From a bacterium (GTDB lineage: Bacteria > Patescibacteriota > Gracilibacteria > JAUYGZ01): 6,557 nucleotides of DNA. The stretch spans positions 1-6,557 of the forward strand of contig JAUYKR010000076.1 of NCBI GenBank assembly GCA_030699855.1, given 5' to 3'. The notes under the pieces were generated by a model. The model was not told the origin of the DNA. It saw only the letters and a list, made by a program, of their open reading frames with translations, and did no database searches. Position 1 is the first letter of the stretch, and each line of letters opens with the position of its first letter. Positions 1 through 3,800 of the stretch are shown in pieces. The position numbers and the translations under genes are program-made.

Positions 1-108
1 AAAAGGCATGATGGCCCCGCCGGGGTAACCGAAGATGTCGGTGACACCCTCTTCGATCAGGCTGAGGGCGAGCAAGTGGGATCCAGTAAGTGACTTGGAA
101 TCTAACAT
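1..108 (-). CDS. ilvB: Acetolactate synthase large subunit, N-terminal 36 codons (partial)
   Basis: This is the N-terminus of the catalytic subunit of acetohydroxyacid synthase. That thiamine-diphosphate enzyme condenses pyruvate with pyruvate or 2-oxobutyrate, the first common step of valine, leucine and isoleucine synthesis in the cytoplasm. The gene runs off the left edge. The visible translation begins MLDSKSLTGSHLLAL and reaches FGYPGGAIMP at residues 26-35, the family's hallmark N-terminal motif next to the ThDP site. The LTG.x.LL...EEGV context before it is also typical. The ATG at 108-106 is the natural start, since the motif lies at the usual distance from the N-terminus. No Shine-Dalgarno sequence is present: the AUG lies 8 nt after the U-tract of an intrinsic terminator. 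Expression is probably controlled by the attenuator at 117-222. The ThDP family also includes pyruvate oxidase and related enzymes, but GYPGGAIMP together with a branched-chain leader peptide makes IlvB by far the best call. Confidence 0.92.
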   Translation of the reverse strand, partial: MLDSKSLTGSHLLALSLIEEGVTDIFGYPGGAIMPF

Positions 109-116
109 AACGGTTT

Positions 117-141
117 AAAAAAAGTCCCTGACCAGGGACTT
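117..141 (-). terminator. Intrinsic terminator (attenuator) upstream of ilvB
   Basis: On the minus strand, AAGUCCCU (141-134) and AGGGACUU (129-122) form a perfect 8-bp stem closed by a GGUC tetraloop. A run of seven U follows (123-117, its first two bases also pairing at the stem base). The hairpin ends 8 nt before the ilvB AUG, so it can only act on transcripts entering ilvB. It is the terminator half of an attenuator; the competing arm is at 165-172. Confidence 0.9.
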
Positions 142-172
142 GTGATTCTTACATATCAAGCAATGTCCCTAG
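127..172 (-). promoter_or_regulatory. Antiterminator stem competing with the ilvB terminator
   Basis: CUAGGGAC (172-165), which contains the leader stop codon UAG (171-169), can pair with GUCCCUGG (139-132). That gives seven Watson-Crick pairs plus one G-U wobble. The partner includes most of the 5' arm of the terminator hairpin, so the two structures exclude each other. A ribosome at the leader stop would cover 170-165 and let the terminator form. A ribosome stalled at the Leu/Val/Ile codons (210-187) would leave this arm free and allow read-through. A weak 4-bp pause-type pairing, CCCU (181-178) with AGGG (170-167), is also possible. The pairings are seen in the sequence; the mechanism follows the classical ilv/leu/his attenuators. 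Confidence 0.8.
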
Positions 173-222
173 GCCGAAGGGGTTGTAATCACGTCCACGA
201 GGTTGAGCAGAGTTGGCTTCAT
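169..222 (-). CDS. Branched-chain amino acid leader peptide of ilvB (17 aa)
   Basis: This is a 17-codon ORF, MKPTLLNLVDVITTPSA, ending in UAG. Eight of its 17 residues are Leu (3), Val (2), Ile (1) or the adjacent Thr pair, clustered as LLNLVDVITT just before the antiterminator arm. These are the end products of the pathway that ilvB starts, plus threonine, the precursor of isoleucine, as in the enterobacterial ilv leaders. It begins about 20 nt after the predicted transcription start. No Shine-Dalgarno sequence precedes it (CUCUCCCCCC then AUG), but none of the proposed starts here has one. The role is to couple charged Leu/Val/Ile tRNA levels to terminator choice; the peptide itself probably has no function. 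The ORF is too short to stand on coding statistics; the support is its composition and its exact position between promoter and terminator. Confidence 0.82.
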   Translation of the reverse strand: MKPTLLNLVDVITTPSA

Positions 223-248
223 GGGGGGAGAGCAAGCTGACGGACAGA

Positions 249-277
249 AATATAGCCGAATCCGGGCAAAAAAACAA
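249..277 (-). promoter_or_regulatory. Sigma70-type promoter of the ilv leader and ilvB
   Basis: On the minus strand there is a -35 TTGTTT (277-272), a 17-nt spacer and a -10 TATATT (254-249). Transcription should start near 242, giving about 20 nt before the leader AUG and an attenuated RNA of about 125 nt. It lies entirely in the gap after the stop of the upstream GX3-repeat gene (286). No convincing terminator separates that gene from it, so some read-through transcription is possible. Confidence 0.72.
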
Positions 278-285
278 GAGATTCT

Positions 286-927
286 TTAGTCTGAATCCAC
301 TCCTGAGTCAGCTTCATTAGTCCGACTTCCCTCGTAGTACCCGTCCTTGTACCCCACAGAATAACCTATCTGCATGCCCATCTCTAGCCCCAGTTTAAAG
401 GCCTGCTGAACTGTAATTCCGGACAGCTTTGGGTAAGAAATAGAGAGGCTGCTGACTCGAGGACACATTTCACTCCGCTTGCCGTTGACATAATGTACAT
501 CATCATACCCATTGTCATAGCCCTTAATGTTTCCTTGCTCAAAACCCTTATCAAAACCCTTCCCATACCCTTTGGCATAGGCATCGCGAACAAGATCGGA
601 AACATGATCAACAGCATCGGGTATATTTGCCTTTGTGCCCAAGGCTTCGGCCATCCGTCGACGCCGATCGTACACAAGTTCCATAGGAACCCTTACTCTA
701 TCAAAACCATCGACTCTAGCCCTGATCTCGGCAAGCCTTTTAGCTGAAATTTTCACAGTATCCCGATGATCTGAACCAGAAGGAGTGGTACTTCCTCCCG
801 GATCGCTACCAATACCATACCGACGAGCCCATAGTGACGTCAGTCGACGAGGGTCTCCAAACGAAGGATCATGAGGCACGGCGCTGCCACCCCAATCTGG
901 TCCACCTTCTGCTGGTGAATAGCCCAT
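286..927 (-). CDS. Hypothetical protein with two GX3 (Yae1-like) repeat blocks
   Basis: A 213-residue protein of unknown function. The first 55 residues are rich in Gly, Pro, Ser and Asp and look disordered. A charged, probably helical part follows (about 57-118, with RRRR at 88-91). Then come two blocks in which glycine recurs exactly every fourth residue: G120, 124, 128, 132, 136, 140 and G180, 184, 188, 192, 196, 200. Each has six glycines and the blocks are offset by exactly 60 residues. The residue after glycine is often Tyr or Phe (GYGKGFDKGFEQG; GYSVGYKDGYYEG). This recalls the GX3 repeat of eukaryotic Yae1/Lto1 proteins and tightly packed helix pairs. The charged Lys, Asp and Glu between the glycines argue against membrane glycine zippers. 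No signal peptide or membrane segment is seen. The first available start after the in-frame stop at 945-943 is the ATG at 927; it has no Shine-Dalgarno sequence, and GTG codon 17 is a possible alternative. A strong promoter precedes it, and the gene is divergent from obg. No catalytic motif is visible, so no function is assigned. Confidence 0.75.
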   Translation of the reverse strand: MGYSPAEGGPDWGGSAVPHDPSFGDPRRLTSLWARRYGIGSDPGGSTTPSGSDHRDTVKISAKRLAEIRARVDGFDRVRVPMELVYDRRRRMAEALGTKANIPDAVDHVSDLVRDAYAKGYGKGFDKGFEQGNIKGYDNGYDDVHYVNGKRSEMCPRVSSLSISYPKLSGITVQQAFKLGLEMGMQIGYSVGYKDGYYEGSRTNEADSGVDSD

Positions 928-946
928 ATATTTTGAAAAGGGTCAC

Positions 947-974
947 ATTTTAGCCCCCTTTCTCGAAAAGTCAA
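947..974 (-). promoter_or_regulatory. Sigma70-type promoter of the GX3-repeat gene
   Basis: On the minus strand there is a -35 TTGACT (974-969), a 16-nt spacer and a -10 TAAAAT (952-947), five of six matches to consensus in each box. Transcription would start near 940, leaving an untranslated leader of only about 13 nt with no Shine-Dalgarno sequence. This is one of the strongest promoter matches in the window. Confidence 0.72.
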
Positions 975-990
975 TCGATTGCAAATTTGC
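972..990. promoter_or_regulatory. Overlapping palindromes between the divergent promoters (candidate operator)
   Basis: CAATCGATTG (972-981) and GCAAATTTGC (981-990) are two perfect 10-bp palindromes sharing one base. They overlap the -35 boxes of both divergent promoters (969-974 on minus, 979-984 on plus). A protein bound here could control both genes. A chance origin, or an A/T-rich promoter effect, cannot be excluded from one sequence. Confidence 0.4.
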
Positions 991-1006
991 TCGCGCAGCG
1001 TACAAT
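979..1006 (+). promoter_or_regulatory. Candidate sigma70-type promoter of obg
   Basis: There is a -35-like TTGCAA (979-984), a 16-nt spacer and a -10 TACAAT (1001-1006). Transcription would start near 1013, about 22 nt before the obg ATG. The -10 is good and the -35 moderate. It is back to back with the promoter of the GX3-repeat gene, with 4 bp between the two -35 boxes. Confidence 0.6.
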
Positions 1007-1034
1007 TCGCTTCTGAGTCCATTGTATTCCCCTC

Positions 1035-2387
1035 ATGTTCTGCGATCAAACTACTTTACAGCTCCACGCCGGCAACGGCGGCAACGGTTGTATATCATTC
1101 CGGCGGGAGAAGTTTGTCCCAAGGGGCGGTCCCAACGGCGGCAATGGGGGCAAAGGTGGAGACATCTACTTTAAAGTCAATCACGCCCTGAACACCCTGA
1201 CCCATCTGGATAGCTATAAGCAGTTCCGGGCGGAAGGCGGCGAACACGGCATGGGTCAGAATTGCTTCGGCAAAAACGCAGAAGATCTCATTTTAGAGGT
1301 CCCGCTGGGAACCATCGTCCGCCAGGTCATCCGTGACAAAAAGGATGAAGTTGTGAAAAAAATGGACATCGCCGATCTCTCCAGCCCGAACAAAATCCTG
1401 CTGGCAGCCAAGGGCGGCGTGGGTGGCAAAGGCAACGCCAACTTTGCCAGCTCGGTACGCCAGGCGCCAAAGTTCGCGGAGCTGGGCGAAGAAGGCGAAA
1501 ATATCGAGGTCGAGCTGGAACTGAAGCTGGTGGCCGATGTCGGGATCATCGGCGTTCCCTCTGCCGGCAAGTCCAGCCTGATTGCCGCCATTTCCAACGC
1601 CAGGCCCAAGATCGCCGACTACCCCTTTACCACCCTGATCCCGAACCTGGGCATCGTAAAAATAGCGGACAAAGTCACCTATGTGGTAGCGGACATCCCG
1701 GGATTAATCGAAAACGCACACGAAGGCAAGGGCCTTGGCGTCGAATTCCTGAAGCACGTGCAGCGCTGTCGCGTGCTGGTCCACCTGATCGACCCCAGTC
1801 AGGCCGATTTTTCCGAACAGAAGTCAAACTTCCAGCTCATCAATCAGGAACTGGCGGCCTTTTCCAAAGACCTGGCGGAAAAGAAACAGATCGTCGTCAT
1901 CAACAAGGTTGACCTGCTGCAGGAAGAACAGGAAAAAGACATCAGGGCCAAACTCAAGCAGGAAATTGGCAGAAGCAAGCGGTTCACGCTATATCCAGAA
2001 TCCATTTCGGCCGCGACCACAAAGGGAACACAGGAACTCAAAATATATCTCTTCCAGCAATTGGAAAAAACTCCCAAGCCCGACTGGCAGTCTCTGACAC
2101 CGGTGTCGGAGGAGCATCCGGTGCATATTCTGTATCGTCCTCACCTGGAAAATCCCCAGCACTTTTCCGTGGAACTGATAAAAAAAGGGGTCTACCGCGT
2201 CAGCGGCAAGCGCATCGAACAAATCGTCAACATGACGAACTTTGACAATCGGGAAGCCTCTCATCGTGTTCACGACGTGCTCTACAAAAAAGGAATTCTG
2301 AAAGAACTAAAAAAACTCGGCGCGAAAGACGGGGACAAATTATTGATCGGAAAGCACAAAATAGAATTCTTCTTTCACTTCGATTAA
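1035..2387 (+). CDS. obg: Obg family GTPase (CgtA), ribosome assembly
   Basis: A complete 450-residue Obg GTPase, cytoplasmic and ribosome-associated. The family acts in late 50S assembly and links growth to nucleotide levels. All three domains are present. The glycine-rich Obg fold (about 1-165) contains the signature GNGGNGCISFRREKF (13-27) and a run of GG-x-GG turns at 31-42. The G domain follows: G1 GVPSAGKSS (173-181), switch I DYPFTT (195-200), G3 DIPGLIENAHEGKGLG (220-235), G4 NKVD (290-293) and G5 SAA (325-327). Last is a C-terminal OCT domain (about 362-450) ending FFFHFD. The start at ATG 1035 fits the conserved N-terminus (MF.DQ.....AGNGG), and an in-frame TGA at 1014-1016 rules out extension. 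No Shine-Dalgarno sequence is present (UUCCCCUC then AUG). The stop lies 9 bp from the stop of the convergent PEGA gene, with no obvious terminator between. The identification is secure. Confidence 0.98.
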   Translation: MFCDQTTLQLHAGNGGNGCISFRREKFVPRGGPNGGNGGKGGDIYFKVNHALNTLTHLDSYKQFRAEGGEHGMGQNCFGKNAEDLILEVPLGTIVRQVIRDKKDEVVKKMDIADLSSPNKILLAAKGGVGGKGNANFASSVRQAPKFAELGEEGENIEVELELKLVADVGIIGVPSAGKSSLIAAISNARPKIADYPFTTLIPNLGIVKIADKVTYVVADIPGLIENAHEGKGLGVEFLKHVQRCRVLVHLIDPSQADFSEQKSNFQLINQELAAFSKDLAEKKQIVVINKVDLLQEEQEKDIRAKLKQEIGRSKRFTLYPESISAATTKGTQELKIYLFQQLEKTPKPDWQSLTPVSEEHPVHILYRPHLENPQHFSVELIKKGVYRVSGKRIEQIVNMTNFDNREASHRVHDVLYKKGILKELKKLGAKDGDKLLIGKHKIEFFFHFD

Positions 2388-2396
2388 GAAGCGCAG

Positions 2397-3377
2397 CTAT
2401 TGAATGATCTGTAACTCACGATACTGCTCTTCTTCAACCTGAACAAAGTAGCGTTCACCCCGCCTAAGGAGCTGCCGAGGAAGCTGATCCAGTTCGGCGA
2501 GGAGCAGAGCCTTTTCCGTATCCAAATTGTAGGAAAACAAACCGGTCTTAACCACTTTCTCCGATGAAACAGCATCGACAAAGTCACCGGCGAGGCTCCG
2601 CCCCTCTTGGTCCTGGAGCTGGTCGCTGACGACAAACAAGCGGTGTTCCGCCTGAGCCTGCCATTGGACAAATCCAGGCTCGGCATACCAGCTGAGCGGC
2701 CGCAGTTCTTGCGAAGGCTCATGCCACAACCAAAGCTGCTTGAGTCCTTTTGCTTCGGCAAAGATGAGAACTCTTTCCCCGCCATCACTTACCAGAGCCT
2801 CCAGAATCCGTACCGTGTCGTCAAAGTAGCGCTGCTTTCGCCCATCGCCGACATGGACAAAGAAGATTCTGCCCTGGTCCAAAACCACGGCCAGATTTCC
2901 AGCGGCATGGATCTTTGGACTGTCCAGACTCTGGAATGAGGAGACAAAGCGAGGCTCTTCATCGCGCAAATCATACAAGTGATAATCCTGTCCGCTTCGT
3001 TGAAACGTGAAAAGAAGAATTTCCGCCCCAGGGACACTCGCCAGCGGCGATTCCTGGAGAACCGGAACAAAGCGAAAGGTGAGCTGCTGAGACAGCTCTC
3101 CCCACAAGGAAAGAGTCAGCGAAAAAGTCTCCGGATAATACCCCTCGGCTACCGCCTCGAACGAATAAGTCCCGGGAGGAAGTTCCAGATCACATCTGGT
3201 CGGACAATAGTGCTCCTCTCCGCGAACCCGAGCCAGAAAAGCAAGGTCCGAGCTCAGGTGAACCGTGCCGAAGTTCAGCCAAAAGGCCCAAGCGAACACC
3301 CCCCCGATCATCAGAAAAATAACCAGAAACACGATCACGACGCTCCACTTGGAGGGATAATGAGGTTCGGCCAGCAT
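2397..3377 (-). CDS. Membrane-anchored PEGA-like domain protein with beta-propeller-like C-terminus
   Basis: A 326-residue protein with a short basic N-terminus and one hydrophobic segment at about 11-36, read as an uncleaved signal anchor placing the rest outside the membrane. Residues about 37-104 match the pattern of a PEGA domain: a GTVHLSSD strand, LPPGTYSFEAVAEGYYPE (66-83), then a strand ending LTFRFVP. This small beta domain is common in surface proteins. Cys58 and Cys62 could form a disulfide. From about 118 on there are repeated short beta strands with spacing like WD40/TolB blades (YHLYDL, LAVVLDQGRIFFVHV, RVLIFAEAKGLKQLWLW, HRLFVV, LFSYNL, RYFVQV), suggesting a partial propeller; this is judged by eye. 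The ATG at 3377 opens directly onto the anchor and has no Shine-Dalgarno sequence. The gene is convergent with obg and divergent from rbfA. The function is unknown; an envelope role is inferred from topology only. Confidence 0.85.
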   Translation of the reverse strand: MLAEPHYPSKWSVVIVFLVIFLMIGGVFAWAFWLNFGTVHLSSDLAFLARVRGEEHYCPTRCDLELPPGTYSFEAVAEGYYPETFSLTLSLWGELSQQLTFRFVPVLQESPLASVPGAEILLFTFQRSGQDYHLYDLRDEEPRFVSSFQSLDSPKIHAAGNLAVVLDQGRIFFVHVGDGRKQRYFDDTVRILEALVSDGGERVLIFAEAKGLKQLWLWHEPSQELRPLSWYAEPGFVQWQAQAEHRLFVVSDQLQDQEGRSLAGDFVDAVSSEKVVKTGLFSYNLDTEKALLLAELDQLPRQLLRRGERYFVQVEEEQYRELQIIQ

Positions 3378-3385
3378 GGAAGAAG

Positions 3386-3394
3386 TGTTACAAT
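3386..3394 (+). promoter_or_regulatory. Extended -10 promoter of rbfA
   Basis: TGTTACAAT (3386-3394) is an extended -10 element: TG at 3386-3387, one base, then TACAAT. No good -35 lies at the expected distance (TTCGGC at 3366-3371), as is usual for extended -10 promoters. Transcription would start near 3401, leaving about 15 nt before the rbfA ATG. The site sits in the 38-bp gap next to the start of the PEGA gene. Confidence 0.5.
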
Positions 3395-3415
3395 ACCATC
3401 GATCAAAAGTATTTC

Positions 3416-3745
3416 ATGTCCTTCCGCAACCAACAAGTCGCCAAAGAACTTCTGAAAGCATTCGGCCGGATTTTTCAAGAGGAACTCCCCCTGGAACACT
3501 ATGGACTGGTCACCGTTACCGACGTGACCGTCACGCCCAAGCTTGACCACGTCAGTGTTTTTGTAAGCGCCATGAAGCAGAGAACAAGGCTGGTCGAGCA
3601 TTTGAACAGGAGAGCCGGGTACCTGGCCCGCCAAATCGTGACCCAAGTGAAGCTGCGGAAAATTCCTCACCTTGCCTTTAAAGAAGACCTGAGCACCGAA
3701 CGAGTTGAGCGCATAGAGAACTTATTGGGTGAACAGGAAGAATAG
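3416..3745 (+). CDS. rbfA: Ribosome-binding factor A
   Basis: A complete 109-residue RbfA, a small KH-fold protein. The family binds the immature 30S subunit near the 5' helix of 16S rRNA and supports late maturation and cold growth. Matching features in order: an N-terminal helix with QVAKELLKAFGRIFQEEL (6-23); the central strand LVTVTDVTVTPKLDHVSVFVS (31-51, a variant of the common V.VS.DL..A.VYVS); a helix with LNRRAGYLARQIV (63-75); and the C-terminal family signature LRKIPHLAF..D.S.ERVERIENLL (80-104). The length is normal. The ATG at 3416 starts at the expected point and has no Shine-Dalgarno sequence (AAAAGUAUUUC then AUG). With obg nearby, two ribosome-assembly factors lie in one neighbourhood on the same strand, though separated by a gene on the other strand. 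A candidate extended -10 promoter is at 3386-3394. The stop is UAG. Confidence 0.94.
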   Translation: MSFRNQQVAKELLKAFGRIFQEELPLEHYGLVTVTDVTVTPKLDHVSVFVSAMKQRTRLVEHLNRRAGYLARQIVTQVKLRKIPHLAFKEDLSTERVERIENLLGEQEE

Positions 3746-3748
3746 TAT

Positions 3749-3775
3749 TTGACCTGGGAAGTTTTCTGATAAACT
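3749..3775 (+). promoter_or_regulatory. Candidate promoter of carB
   Basis: There is a -35 TTGACC (3749-3754), a short 15-nt spacer and an extended -10 TGATAAACT (3767-3775, core TAAACT at 3770-3775). It begins 3 nt after the rbfA stop. Transcription would start near 3782, about 19 nt before the carB ATG. The spacer is shorter than the ideal 17 nt, so the extended -10 may carry most of the strength. Co-transcription from rbfA is also possible. Confidence 0.5.
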
Positions 3776-3800
3776 CCTGAGCAAGGCAATCACAACCTCT

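Noticed and set aside
109..285. T-box riboswitch upstream of ilvB
   Set aside because: The leader is only about 130 nt, no T-box consensus (UGGNACC-type) is seen, and the Leu/Val/Ile-rich ORF explains the terminator better.
384..747. Two ORFs (one per strand) within the GX3-repeat gene
   Set aside because: They are out of frame with the strictly periodic glycine repeats, whose regularity supports the 286-927 frame; neither has a promoter or start context.
2366..2393. CTTCTT...AAGAAG inverted repeat at the obg 3' end as a terminator
   Set aside because: Only 6 A/T-rich base pairs, an 11-nt loop and no U-tract on either strand, so it is unlikely to terminate.
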